A stretch of DNA of 20,106 nt from an uncultured Eubacteriales bacterium (GCA_958405585.1 CATYEP010000016.1:1-20106), one strand, 5' to 3'; shown: positions 8,279 through 15,779, counted from the first letter of the stretch. The notes: generated from the sequence alone by a model not told the origin. Numbers and translations: made by a program.

Positions 8279-8307
8279 ATTATAATGAAAATTATAAAAA
8301 AAATCAA
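8279..8307 (-). promoter_or_regulatory. Promoter of the araBDA operon
   Basis: Minus-strand TTGATT (8302-8307) and TATAAT (8279-8284) are separated by 17 bases. Transcription would begin near 8272, leaving a leader of about 33 bases before the araB start. Confidence 0.8.
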
Positions 8308-8312
8308 TAGAT

Positions 8313-8338
8313 GCGCAAAAAAAATTTGCGTTTTTTTT
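8313..8338. repeat. A/T-rich hairpin with T tract upstream of the araB promoter
   Basis: CGCAAA and TTTGCG form a six-pair stem with a loop of five A, followed on the plus strand by eight T. It looks like a weak plus-strand terminator, but no plus-strand gene precedes it. It lies just upstream of the araB -35 box and may instead be curved or regulatory DNA. Confidence 0.3.
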
Positions 8339-8347
8339 CAAAAAATG

Positions 8348-8382
8348 AGCGAAACGTTCACTTTTTATGTAAACGTTTCGCT
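8348..8382. promoter_or_regulatory. Paired AACGTT palindrome upstream of araB, candidate operator
   Basis: AGCGAAACGTT (8348-8358) and AACGTTTCGCT (8372-8382) are perfect 11-base inverted arms with a 13-base spacer. Each arm carries its own AACGTT palindromic core, and the right arm reads TGTAAACGTTTCG, similar in style to LacI-family operators. On the minus strand the structure is followed after two bases by six T, so it could also fold as a second terminator for the mazF side. A regulatory role for araBDA is inferred from position only. Confidence 0.5.
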
Positions 8383-8436
8383 ATTTGCTACTAAATAAAA
8401 AACGGTTTAGCGGAGCCTTGTTTCCGTTCAGATCAT

Positions 8437-8466
8437 AAAAGGCGCGCGGCCGAAAAGCCGCGCGCC
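8437..8466 (-). terminator. GC-rich intrinsic terminator after mazF
   Basis: GGCGCGCGGC (8441-8450) pairs perfectly with GCCGCGCGCC (8457-8466) around a six-base loop. On the minus strand the stem is followed by TTTT. It lies 20 bases after the mazF stop and ends the recX-nnr-mazF transcript. Confidence 0.8.
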
Positions 8467-8486
8467 CGCGCCAAATATACCGCTGT

Positions 8487-8852
8487 TCAATTAGCAGCCG
8501 AATGAGGTTCGGCACAGCCCAAACTGATGAGCAAAGCGCCGTCCACACGGCGCATGGTCGAATCGGGCAGAGCGCCGATGCGCTCTTTCAGACGGCGTTT
8601 ATCCAGTGTGCGGATCTGCTCGAGCAAAATAACGGAATCGCGCTGCAGTCCGTAAGACCTGCCCGCAATTTCGATGTGCGTGGGAAGTTTCGCCTTGGTC
8701 AGTTTGCTCGTGACCGCCGCCGCTATGACCGTGGGAGAGTATTTGTTCCCGACATCGTTCTGCACCACCAGCACGGGACGCACGCCGCCCTGTTCGCTGC
8801 CTACTACGGGACTTAAATCGGCGTAATACAGTTCCCCTCTCTTGATATCCAT
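8487..8852 (-). CDS. MazF/PemK-family endoribonuclease (EndoA/NdoA-like toxin)
   Basis: This 121-residue protein is a CcdB/PemK-fold sequence-specific mRNA endonuclease, close in length and sequence style to Bacillus NdoA (116 residues). It has the family start IKRGELYYADLSPVVGSEQG, then GGVRPVLVVQND with catalytic R25. T48 (AAAVTSK) matches the second catalytic residue of the Bacillus enzyme, and SVILLEQIRTLDK follows. The ATG at 8852 gives the canonical N-terminus. The frame stays open to 8972, and a further ATG lies in it at MTERVQRF, so a 28-residue extension is possible. An RNase of this kind is normally preceded by an antitoxin gene, but only 136 bases separate it from nnr and no antitoxin is recognisable. 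A palindrome overlaps a possible -10 box upstream. The family call is firm; the toxin role in this host is inferred. Confidence 0.93.
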   Translation of the reverse strand: MDIKRGELYYADLSPVVGSEQGGVRPVLVVQNDVGNKYSPTVIAAAVTSKLTKAKLPTHIEIAGRSYGLQRDSVILLEQIRTLDKRRLKERIGALPDSTMRRVDGALLISLGCAEPHSAAN

Positions 8853-8895
8853 AATTTGTTGCAACCTCGCTCTTTCTCTTTCGGAAAACACTCCC

Positions 8896-8912
8896 CTTAC
8901 AGTATATGTAAG
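8896..8912. promoter_or_regulatory. Inverted repeat upstream of mazF, candidate operator
   Basis: CTTACA (8896-8901) and TGTAAG (8907-8912) are perfect inverted arms around a five-base spacer. The minus-strand TATACT (8901-8906) inside it could be a -10 box, placing a transcript start about 40 bases before the mazF ATG. No good -35 hexamer is visible. Confidence 0.35.
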
Positions 8913-8988
8913 AAAACGCTGAACCCGTTCGGTCATGTTTCCCGAAATTAGTATTGACAGCTCCGGTTGCATTTATACCGCTCTGTTT

Positions 8989-10479
8989 TTAAAATTCTCG
9001 CAAAGACAAAATTGCCGCAGGTAATTCGCAGATCACATCTCCCGGAGTTACGGAATATTCCCCAAGCCGCCTTTGTGCCAGGATTCCTGCCCTGCCCAAC
9101 AGAAACGCACCGCACGATGCGGCATCCATTGCGTTCACGCCGCGCGCCGCCAGCGAAGCTATGATCCCCGACAAAACGTCGCCGCTCCCGCCTTTCGCCA
9201 ATGCAGACGTACCTTCCGTATTGAAGACCGAAAATTTTCCGTTTGTGATCACGCTCGTATGCCCTTTCAGCAACAAGACGACCCCGTATTCCGCCGCAAA
9301 CTGCTTCGCAAGCACCGCTCCTTCCGTCAGGACTTCACTCATTTCCCTGCCGCTCACACGCGAAAACTCCTTCGGATGCGGCGTCATGATCACGCGGCAA
9401 CTTTTTTCGCGCAGAATATCCGCTCCGTATTCCGCCAAGGTATTGATCGCGTCCGCATCGATCACCAGCGTCCCGCGATACTCGCTCAGCAAAAATGCGA
9501 GAACCTCATGCAACTCTTTCGATACACCGCATCCCATTCCGACCGCGATACAGTCCGCCCCGCGCATCAGTCCGCGCAGAAAATCTTCATCCGGGCGGAG
9601 ATAACCGTTTTCGGAAGGAGCGCCCGTCAAAATCACTTCAGGGAATTTCCCTACATAATATCCGAAAAGTTCTTGAGGCACAGCAAGCTGCGTATAACCG
9701 CAACCGCAGCGAAGCGCAGCCCCCGCCGAAAGAAGAGGCGCACCCGTATACGCAAGGCTGCCCGCCAATATGACCGCCTTTCCGAAACTTCCCTTGTTGG
9801 TATTTTTTTTGCGGGGCGGGAAAATTTTTACAAAATCTTCCGCTTCGCTCCTGCCTGCCGCCGCTCGTTCCGGAAGTCGGATTCCAATATCCTTACGCAC
9901 AATTTTTCCGCATACGTCCGGCCCGTTCGAAAGCAAAAGTCCGCCCTTCAGTTCTCCGATCGTAACGGTGACCGCAGCCTGTACACAGGAAAAATATGTG
10001 CCCGTATCGCCGTTTAACCCGCTCGGAATATCGGCGGAAACAATTTTTACACCGCTTTTGTTCATCCGCTCGATCGCATCCGCAAATATACCTTCGGGCT
10101 CGCCGTGAAATCCCGTGCCGAATACGGCATCGATCAGGACATCGAATGTATCTTCGGGAAACTGCGCATATACTTTACCGCCGTATAATTCTCTCTGCAC
10201 GGCACAGTCTGCCGAAAGTTTATCCGTCAGTGTGTAAACCGCCGTTTCATACCCCCAATCCGAAAGCAGGCGCGCCGCACACCAGCCGTCTCCGCCGTTG
10301 TTGCCGCCCCCGCAGACAGCCAGCACGCGCCGACCTCCCGACGCTTCCAAAAGCGTACGCACTTCTTCGGCGATCGCCCTGCCAGCGCGTTCCATCAGCT
10401 CCCGCGCAGGAACACCCATCGTCCCGATCGTATATTTATCCGCCGCGCGCATCTGCGCACATGTCAATACGTTCTGCAT
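8989..10479 (-). CDS. nnrDE: Bifunctional NAD(P)H-hydrate epimerase / ADP-dependent NAD(P)H-hydrate dehydratase
   Basis: This 496-residue protein repairs hydrated nicotinamide cofactors. The N-terminal YjeF_N domain (about 1-215) epimerises R- and S-NAD(P)HX, and the C-terminal ribokinase-like domain (about 225-496) dehydrates the S form using ADP. The N-domain shows GGGNNGGDG (57-65). The C-domain shows GKAVILAGS, IDADAINTL, MTPHPKEFSR and the nucleotide-binding KGGSGDVLSGIIASL. The ATG at 10479 follows AAGGGGAG at normal spacing. It lies 36 bases after recX and is followed by mazF; the three genes are probably one transcript. The fusion of both activities in one chain is common in bacteria, so nothing is unusual in the domain layout. 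The protein is cytoplasmic, and no regulatory element is visible directly before it. Confidence 0.95.
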   Translation of the reverse strand: MQNVLTCAQMRAADKYTIGTMGVPARELMERAGRAIAEEVRTLLEASGGRRVLAVCGGGNNGGDGWCAARLLSDWGYETAVYTLTDKLSADCAVQRELYGGKVYAQFPEDTFDVLIDAVFGTGFHGEPEGIFADAIERMNKSGVKIVSADIPSGLNGDTGTYFSCVQAAVTVTIGELKGGLLLSNGPDVCGKIVRKDIGIRLPERAAAGRSEAEDFVKIFPPRKKNTNKGSFGKAVILAGSLAYTGAPLLSAGAALRCGCGYTQLAVPQELFGYYVGKFPEVILTGAPSENGYLRPDEDFLRGLMRGADCIAVGMGCGVSKELHEVLAFLLSEYRGTLVIDADAINTLAEYGADILREKSCRVIMTPHPKEFSRVSGREMSEVLTEGAVLAKQFAAEYGVVLLLKGHTSVITNGKFSVFNTEGTSALAKGGSGDVLSGIIASLAARGVNAMDAASCGAFLLGRAGILAQRRLGEYSVTPGDVICELPAAILSLREF

Positions 10480-10515
10480 TCTGCTCCCCTTTATTCTTAA
10501 TCCGTTCCTCGTCCG

Positions 10516-11136
10516 CTATTCTTCGTCCGTATCCGCCCCCAAAGAAGCGAGCGCATCTTTCGCGGTTTCATAATCGAAACCTCTGCCCATCAGGTACCGA
10601 AATGTTTTTGAAAGGTTTTCTTTCGTAAATTCGCGGCCGCGCATATATTTTTCCGCTACGTGCTTTGCCGCTTCCGGCTGCCCCGCCAATCCGTTCAACG
10701 CCTGTTCAATGGCGGCTTCGTCTGCTCCGCGCTGTTTCAGCTCCATTGCAATGCGCCGCGCCCCCATATTTTTGCTTACAGACTCAGCATATTGCGCACA
10801 ATACTGCTCATCGTCCACAAAATGATATTCCCTGAGTTTTTCCAAAACATAATCACAGACGCTGTCAACATACCCCTTTTTCTTCAGAAAATCACGCATC
10901 TGCTTTTCCGTCTTCATCGTCGCTGACAAATGTGTCATCGCCTTGTCCAACGCCTGCGCACGCTCGTTTTCTTCCTGGATCTCATCCAACTTTTCCGGCG
11001 CGATCTCGTCGCCCACTTTCAATCGGCTCGCCATCACTGTCTCCAGGCGCATCCCGCAATAAAATCTCCCGTCCACGTATACGTTGACCCGTTCTTTGTC
11101 CTTGACTTGCGGCGTGATCACCGTTATTTGCGACAT
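10516..11136 (-). CDS. recX: RecX regulatory protein
   Basis: RecX binds RecA filaments and limits recombinase activity. The 206-residue protein has the expected all-helical repeat organisation after an N-terminal extension with VNVYVDGRFY, which is usual in Firmicutes members. Family segments include KTEKQMRDFLKKKGY, YHFVDDEQYCAQYAES, GARRIAMELKQRG and the C-terminal YLMGRGFDYETAKDAL. It is longer than E. coli RecX (166) but within the Firmicutes range. The ATG at 11136 follows a GGGGGT site. No recA is present in the window. It starts only about 30 bases after the terminator hairpin of the upstream unit, so its promoter is not evident and read-through is possible. It precedes nnrDE by 36 bases. 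Confidence 0.92.
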   Translation of the reverse strand: MSQITVITPQVKDKERVNVYVDGRFYCGMRLETVMASRLKVGDEIAPEKLDEIQEENERAQALDKAMTHLSATMKTEKQMRDFLKKKGYVDSVCDYVLEKLREYHFVDDEQYCAQYAESVSKNMGARRIAMELKQRGADEAAIEQALNGLAGQPEAAKHVAEKYMRGREFTKENLSKTFRYLMGRGFDYETAKDALASLGADTDEE

Positions 11137-11163
11137 ACGTACCCCCGTTTTTCTGTAAATTTT

Positions 11164-11195
11164 AAAATTTCCGCACCTGAAAACAGGTGCGGAAA
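11164..11195 (-). terminator. Intrinsic terminator between the small ilvE-linked gene and recX
   Basis: TTTCCGCACCTG (11168-11179) pairs perfectly with CAGGTGCGGAAA (11184-11195) around a four-base loop. On the minus strand the stem is followed by TTTT then AAAATTT. It ends the ilvE transcript about 20 bases after the small gene's stop. Confidence 0.78.
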
Positions 11196-11214
11196 CAAGA
11201 CTCGCCCGCTGCCG

Positions 11215-11556
11215 CTATTCTTCGACGGCAAATTCAATTTTTCCCGCCAGCGACTGCGGATAAAACTCCTTCATCTTTTCGCCCACAGCCCGCAAATAAG
11301 CGTCGTTCATGTGTAAAAACACAAACCGCATAGGATCACGGTTCCGATCAAAACGAAAATCACAGCCGACCGTCGTATCCAGAACACAGGGCTTCAACGA
11401 CGTCCTGATCAAAGACATCATCCAAAGATAATCATCCCCGTCTTCTGTCTCGTTCTCCAGAATATTCATATACAGATCCGACCGCGCTTCAAAGTCTTTC
11501 CAGAATTTGCGGATCGCTTTTTCGTTGGGCTTTTTCTTGAAAAATTTCTCAAACAT
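11215..11556 (-). CDS. Uncharacterised 113-residue protein translationally coupled to ilvE
   Basis: I do not recognise this protein with confidence. It is a soluble 113-residue chain with a basic start (MFEKFFKKKP), a KFWKDFEARSDLY segment and two cysteines (C57, C65). The N-terminus recalls small acidic proteins of the type FKKK...IxxFWxWFxxN, but that likeness is from memory and weak. No membrane segment or signal is present. The ATG at 11556 overlaps the ilvE stop codon by one base (TGATG), a layout that favours translational coupling; the frame continues upstream inside ilvE without meaning. It is closed by a strong terminator, so it belongs to the aminotransferase transcript. Whether it acts on that enzyme or is merely carried along cannot be told. 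Confidence 0.75.
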   Translation of the reverse strand: MFEKFFKKKPNEKAIRKFWKDFEARSDLYMNILENETEDGDDYLWMMSLIRTSLKPCVLDTTVGCDFRFDRNRDPMRFVFLHMNDAYLRAVGEKMKEFYPQSLAGKIEFAVEE

Positions 11557-12611
11557 CACAGTTTCACGACCCAACCGTATTTGTCTTCCAGCCGCCCAGT
11601 CTGAATGCCCGTGATCGTATCGTACAGCCATTTCGTGATCTTGCCCATTTCACCGCCGTTGACCGTATAATCCGCACCCTTGTACTCCATCATCCCGACC
11701 GGCGAGATCACCGCCGCCGTACCCGTACCGAACGCTTCGTTCAATTTTCCGTTTTTCTGCGCCTCGATCACTTCGTCAATGGATACGCGGCGCTCGCTCA
11801 CTTTATATCCGTGCGCACGCAAAAGTTCGATGCTGCTCTTGCGCGTGATCCCCGGCAGAATAGATCCCACCAACTCCGGCGTGACCACTTCCCCGTCGAT
11901 CACAAAAAACATATTCATCGAGCCGACTTCTTCGACATATTTCTTTTCGTTTGCATCCAGCCAAAGCACCTGGTCGAAGCCCTTCTTTTCCGCTTCTTCC
12001 CCTGCTTTCAGGCTGACAGCATAGTTCGCGATACATTTCGCTTCGCCCGTTCCGCCGACCGTCGCGCGCGTATAGTAGTCTTCTACAAGAAGGCGCGTAG
12101 GCGCAAGCCCGTGCGCGTAATAGCTGCCCACAGGCGAAAGAATGATAAAGAACAGATATTCCGAACTGGAATGCACGCCCAGCGCCACATTGGTCGCAAT
12201 AATGCTCGGACGAATGTACAGTGCCGTTCCCGGAGCCGTCGGGATCCAGTCGCGCTCGATCTTTAAAAGTTCGAACAGCCCGTTCAGAACAAGTTTTTCA
12301 TCGATCTGCGGTATGCACATACGCTCCGCCGAACGGTTCATGCGCTTGAAATTTTCTTCCGGACGGAATACGCGGATCTCTCCCTTTTCGTTTTTGAAAG
12401 CCTTCAAGCCCTCGAAAATACCCTGCGCATAATGGAATACCGTCGTCGCGAGGTCAAATTCCACCGGGCCGTAAGGCTCGATCTGCGGTTCCTGCCATGC
12501 GCCGTTCTTATAACGCATGGTCATCATATAATCCGTAAAAATCTTTCCGAACCCGAGTTTACCCTGATCGGCAGGTTTCTCTTTCAGTTTTTCCGCCTTG
12601 ATGAATTTCAT
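11556..12611 (-). CDS. ilvE: Branched-chain amino acid aminotransferase
   Basis: This PLP enzyme interconverts leucine, isoleucine and valine with their 2-oxo acids, using 2-oxoglutarate/glutamate. At 351 residues it is of the longer BCAT type shared by eukaryotes and many bacteria. The PLP lysine is K192 in VGGTGEAKCIANY. Other family segments are FHYAQGIFEGLKAF (59-72), FRPEENFKRM, LYIRPSIIAT and the C-terminal EAFGTGTAAVISPVG that binds the cofactor phosphate. The ATG at 12611 follows GAAGGG. A consensus-like promoter is at 12665-12693. The stop overlaps the start of the downstream unknown gene. No leader peptide rich in branched-chain codons and no T-box structure is seen in the leader, so regulation is not evident from the sequence. 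Confidence 0.95.
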   Translation of the reverse strand: MKFIKAEKLKEKPADQGKLGFGKIFTDYMMTMRYKNGAWQEPQIEPYGPVEFDLATTVFHYAQGIFEGLKAFKNEKGEIRVFRPEENFKRMNRSAERMCIPQIDEKLVLNGLFELLKIERDWIPTAPGTALYIRPSIIATNVALGVHSSSEYLFFIILSPVGSYYAHGLAPTRLLVEDYYTRATVGGTGEAKCIANYAVSLKAGEEAEKKGFDQVLWLDANEKKYVEEVGSMNMFFVIDGEVVTPELVGSILPGITRKSSIELLRAHGYKVSERRVSIDEVIEAQKNGKLNEAFGTGTAAVISPVGMMEYKGADYTVNGGEMGKITKWLYDTITGIQTGRLEDKYGWVVKL

Positions 12612-12664
12612 ATCCGTACCCTTCTTTTTACCGCGAATGCAGGCCGCTTTCGCTATTTTTTATT

Positions 12665-12693
12665 ATTATATCACAATATCCTTCGTTTGTAAA
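12665..12693 (-). promoter_or_regulatory. Promoter of ilvE
   Basis: Minus-strand TTTACA (12688-12693) and TATAAT (12665-12670) are separated by 17 bases. The start would lie near 12658, about 46 bases before the ilvE ATG. Confidence 0.8.
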
Positions 12694-12751
12694 TAATTTA
12701 TAATTCGGATAATTCAAATTGAAGCGATCGAAAATTCCGATCCTATGTACA

Positions 12752-13921
12752 TCATTTCTGCAACCGACCGCACAGATAGTTGATCACGAATAAATTGTTT
12801 TGCAGCCGTTTGCATTCCTCTTCCCGTTTTTGCCACATTTTGCAAAGTTCGCTTTCACGCTTCTTTGCGGCTTTGGACTGTTTTACCGCATACGCGACGA
12901 CCACAAAAACAGCCGCCGCCACCAGAAAAATCAAAATCGGGCCGTATACGGAAAACACCACTTCCAGGCTTCCGAATTCTTCGTTGATCACAATGTTACC
13001 GAAAAACACAGTGATGATCACGATCACGGCAAACGGAAAAATCAAAGCACTCTTTCTCTTTGTTTTATCCGTCTCTTCCTCCGCCCGACTTTCTTTGAGC
13101 GCATCCAGCGCTCTTTTCGTTTCCTCCCGCATCCGCTGTAATTGCGGAACATAATGTTCGCCGAGCTTTTCTTTTGCCTCTTGCGGCATCTCATCCAATG
13201 CGCGCGACGCATGCTCCGAAACTTCGGAATAGAGAGACAGATCGTACAGCCCGCGCGTGGCCGATAATACGATCCCGAACTCCGCCCGCCAATCGTCCCT
13301 TTCTTTCAGGCACGCTTCAAACGCTTTCCGCGCTTCCGAAAAACGGTTCTCCCGCAAACTTATTTCCGCCTGAGACAAACGTTCTTCATACGTCGCCTCT
13401 TTTTTCGCGTCGGCGCACTCTAACCCGCAAAAATCTGTTTCCGTGCTTTCCGTCTTTCCTTTCTGTACATCCGTTGTTTCGCAAACCGCAAAAACCTTCT
13501 CTTTTTCGGGTTTTACGCTTGTTTTTTCCTGTCCGCGCCCTTTTATTTCGACGGGTAAAATGCGCGCGGTCAGTTTCCGCTCCGAAGCCGTATTGCACGC
13601 ATTCACCGAAATTTCTTTTTCTACCGCACCTTTTTCCGTTCTTTCAGATCTTTCCCTTACGGCAGAAATACCCCGCTTGTTTTGCTCCGTCTTGCCGTAA
13701 ATATCGACGGCAGTCCGAGCCGTTTTCGTTTTCGGATCGTTGTCCGCCGCGCAAAGTTCTTCCGATCTTTCCGGCTGCTGTTTTGAAAGCGTCGTTTCGC
13801 CGCGCATTTTCACCAGCGCCTTTTTTACGTCGATAAATGACATGCACGCGGGGCAAATATCCGAACGGGCGCCTTCGCGCACGGAAAATTCTTTCCCGCA
13901 TTTATAGCAACGGACGATCAT
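12752..13921 (-). CDS. Zinc-ribbon protein with TPR-like region and two transmembrane segments
   Basis: No specific family is recognised. The 389-residue protein begins with a four-cysteine zinc ribbon (C5, C8, C23, C26: CYKCGKEF...CPACMSF). A long, low-complexity, charged linker follows (about 40-175), then a helical TPR-like stretch (about 178-280; AEISLRENRFSEARKAFEACL). Two hydrophobic segments lie at about 291-312 and 321-346, and a basic, coiled-coil-like tail ends the chain. The layout suggests a membrane protein with a cytoplasmic zinc ribbon, perhaps a scaffold or envelope sensor; this is inference. The start at 13921 places the ribbon at the N-terminus and uses AAGGGGAG, which overlaps the end of the upstream YigZ gene, five bases away. 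It probably shares the tyrS-yigZ transcript. No clear terminator follows; only a short GATCG/CGATC hairpin occurs near 12725-12745. Confidence 0.8.
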   Translation of the reverse strand: MIVRCYKCGKEFSVREGARSDICPACMSFIDVKKALVKMRGETTLSKQQPERSEELCAADNDPKTKTARTAVDIYGKTEQNKRGISAVRERSERTEKGAVEKEISVNACNTASERKLTARILPVEIKGRGQEKTSVKPEKEKVFAVCETTDVQKGKTESTETDFCGLECADAKKEATYEERLSQAEISLRENRFSEARKAFEACLKERDDWRAEFGIVLSATRGLYDLSLYSEVSEHASRALDEMPQEAKEKLGEHYVPQLQRMREETKRALDALKESRAEEETDKTKRKSALIFPFAVIVIITVFFGNIVINEEFGSLEVVFSVYGPILIFLVAAAVFVVVAYAVKQSKAAKKRESELCKMWQKREEECKRLQNNLFVINYLCGRLQK

Positions 13922-13926
13922 TCTCT

Positions 13927-14568
13927 TCACTCCCCTTTTGCGGCAACGAGAAAAGGAAACAAAAATTCCTGTCCTTGTTCCGTCTTTACGCGCCCCGCCA
14001 TATAATCGTGCAAGCTGCCCGTAAATCCCGCTTCCGACTCCGCTTTTACGGCAACGGATACCCTGACGCTCTCCGCATAGGACGTATCCTTGACCGTGCA
14101 CTCGTGCGAAGCCAAAAACTTTTTCAGTGCATCCAGATTTTCGTACGCGACCGTAAGAAAAAGTTCACGGCAGGGCGTGTATTCGCGGATGTCCGCCTGC
14201 AAAAGCGCCTCGGAAACCGTGCCCGAATAGGCGCGCACCAGTCCGCCCGCCCCCAGCTTGATACCGCCGAAATAACGCGTCACGACCGTAACCGTCTGGT
14301 ACAGTTTTTTATTTTTCAGAACTTCCAGCATCGGCATACCCGCCGTGCCCTGCGGCTCTCCGTCATCCGAAAACCGCATCAGATTCCCGTTCCTGTCCGC
14401 AATAAACGCAAAACAGTTGTGCGTCGCAAGAGAATGTTCCGAACGGATCTTTGAAACAAATGCGCGCGCTTCCTCTTCCGATTCCGCATGCGCGCAATTT
14501 GCAATAAACCTCGATCTCTCGATCACCTTTTCATATGTGCAAGGCGAATAAACGCTAAGATAACTCAT
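13927..14568 (-). CDS. yigZ: YigZ/IMPACT family protein
   Basis: This 213-residue protein belongs to the UPF0029/IMPACT family, related to eukaryotic IMPACT, whose bacterial role is not settled (ribosome- or translation-linked functions are suspected). The family signature is clear: DDGEPQGTAGMPMLEVL followed by VVTRYFGGIKLGAGGLVRAY. The C-terminal part (about 140-213) has the ferredoxin-like DUF1949 character (ANLDALKKFLASHECTV). The length matches E. coli YigZ (about 205). The ATG at 14568 overlaps the tyrS stop in an ATGA arrangement, which implies translational coupling. It is followed five bases later by the zinc-ribbon gene, whose ribosome site lies inside this gene's 3' end. The pairing with a tRNA synthetase agrees loosely with a translation-related role, but proximity alone does not prove it. 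Confidence 0.93.
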   Translation of the reverse strand: MSYLSVYSPCTYEKVIERSRFIANCAHAESEEEARAFVSKIRSEHSLATHNCFAFIADRNGNLMRFSDDGEPQGTAGMPMLEVLKNKKLYQTVTVVTRYFGGIKLGAGGLVRAYSGTVSEALLQADIREYTPCRELFLTVAYENLDALKKFLASHECTVKDTSYAESVRVSVAVKAESEAGFTGSLHDYMAGRVKTEQGQEFLFPFLVAAKGE

Positions 14569-15779
14569 TGAAGCCGTATCTTTATATGGACTTTCTTGCC
14601 CTTATGCAATACAAATTCGCCCTTTGCCCTCGCCTGCGCAGGGATCTCCGCGTTTACATCCTCGATCTTGTCGTCATCGATCTTCACGCCGCCGCCTTCG
14701 ATCAGCCGCCGCGCTTCGCTCTTGGATTTCGCCGCATTTGCCGCCACGAGCACGTCCGCCACCGTCGCCGTATCCGCAGGAATGTCCGCCTGCGGCATAT
14801 TCTCCGAATCGCCGCCGAACGCCGCCTTCGCTTTTGCCTGCGCGTCGTTGGCTTTCTCTTCCCCGTGCACCATTTTGGTCAGCTCGTACGCAAGCGTTTC
14901 CTTTGCCGCGTTGATCCGCTCGTCCTTATGCGCACACAGCTCCGCGATCTGTTCGAGCGGCAGGAATGTGAGAAGTTTCAGGCACTTTTCCACGTCCGCG
15001 TCGTCCGTGTTGCGCCAGTACTGATAAAATTCGTAAGGGCTCGTCTTGTTCTCGTCCAACCAGACAGCTCCTTTCGCCGTCTTGCCCATTTTGCGCCCGT
15101 CCGACGTCGTTAAAAGCGTAAACGTCATCGCAAAAGCAGGCTGCTGTTCCTTGCGGCGGATCAGATCCGCACCCGCCAGGATATTGCTCCACTGGTCGTC
15201 GCCGCCCAATTCCAGACGGCAGCCGTATTTGCGGTACAATACCAGAAAATCATACGCCTGCATCAGCATATAGTTGAATTCCAGGAAAGAAAGCCCGCGT
15301 TCATAACGGGATTTGAAACATTCCGCCGTCAGCATTTTATTGACGGAAAAATGTACCCCGATCTCGCGCAGAAAATCAATGTAATTCAGATTCGCCAGCC
15401 AGTCCGCATTGTTGACCATGACGGCACCGTTCTCGCCGCCGAAGTCAATAAACCGCGACATCTGTTTGCGGAAACATTCGCAATGGTAATCCACCGTCTC
15501 GCGCGTCATCATCGAACGCATGTCCGTCCTGCCCGACGGATCGCCGATCATGCCCGTTCCGCCGCCGATCAGAACGATCGGCTTGTGTCCCGCCATCTGC
15601 ATGTGCTTCATAGCGATCAGCTGCATGAAATGCCCGACATGCAAAGAATTCGCCGTCGGGTCAAAGCCTATATAAAACGGTACGCTTTCACTGCCCAACA
15701 TTTTGTAAAGATCTTCTTCGTAAACCGTCTGTTTGATAAATCCTCTCTCCCTGAGAGTGTCCATTACATTCCTTGACAT
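14565..15779 (-). CDS. tyrS: Tyrosyl-tRNA synthetase
   Basis: TyrS charges tRNA-Tyr with tyrosine. This 404-residue class I synthetase has the HIGH-type motif HVGH (47-50), the KMSKS-type motif KMGKT (230-234), GIxFDPTANSLH-like substrate residues (38-47), YMLMQAYDFL (170-179) and GGDDQWSNI (192-200). A C-terminal S4 RNA-binding domain occupies roughly 342-400. The start at 15779 is the longest; an internal ATG at 15764 (MDTLRERG), preceded by AAGGA, is an alternative and nearer to the usual N-terminus. A promoter is at 15821-15849, leaving only about 35 bases of leader, so the T-box riboswitch often found before clostridial tyrS genes is absent here. It overlaps yigZ by four bases and heads a three-gene unit. 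Confidence 0.96.
   Translation of the reverse strand: MSRNVMDTLRERGFIKQTVYEEDLYKMLGSESVPFYIGFDPTANSLHVGHFMQLIAMKHMQMAGHKPIVLIGGGTGMIGDPSGRTDMRSMMTRETVDYHCECFRKQMSRFIDFGGENGAVMVNNADWLANLNYIDFLREIGVHFSVNKMLTAECFKSRYERGLSFLEFNYMLMQAYDFLVLYRKYGCRLELGGDDQWSNILAGADLIRRKEQQPAFAMTFTLLTTSDGRKMGKTAKGAVWLDENKTSPYEFYQYWRNTDDADVEKCLKLLTFLPLEQIAELCAHKDERINAAKETLAYELTKMVHGEEKANDAQAKAKAAFGGDSENMPQADIPADTATVADVLVAANAAKSKSEARRLIEGGGVKIDDDKIEDVNAEIPAQARAKGEFVLHKGKKVHIKIRLQ

Noticed and set aside
8853..8972. Upstream part of the mazF frame as a separate antitoxin or fused domain
   Set aside because: The segment has no likeness to ribbon-helix-helix or other antitoxins, and the canonical family N-terminus begins at 8852; it is kept only as an alternative extension.
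8954..8985. Plus-strand TTGACA near 8954 that looks like a -35 box
   Set aside because: The only TATA-like hexamer is 15 or fewer bases away, and no plus-strand gene follows; it would only transcribe antisense to nnrDE.
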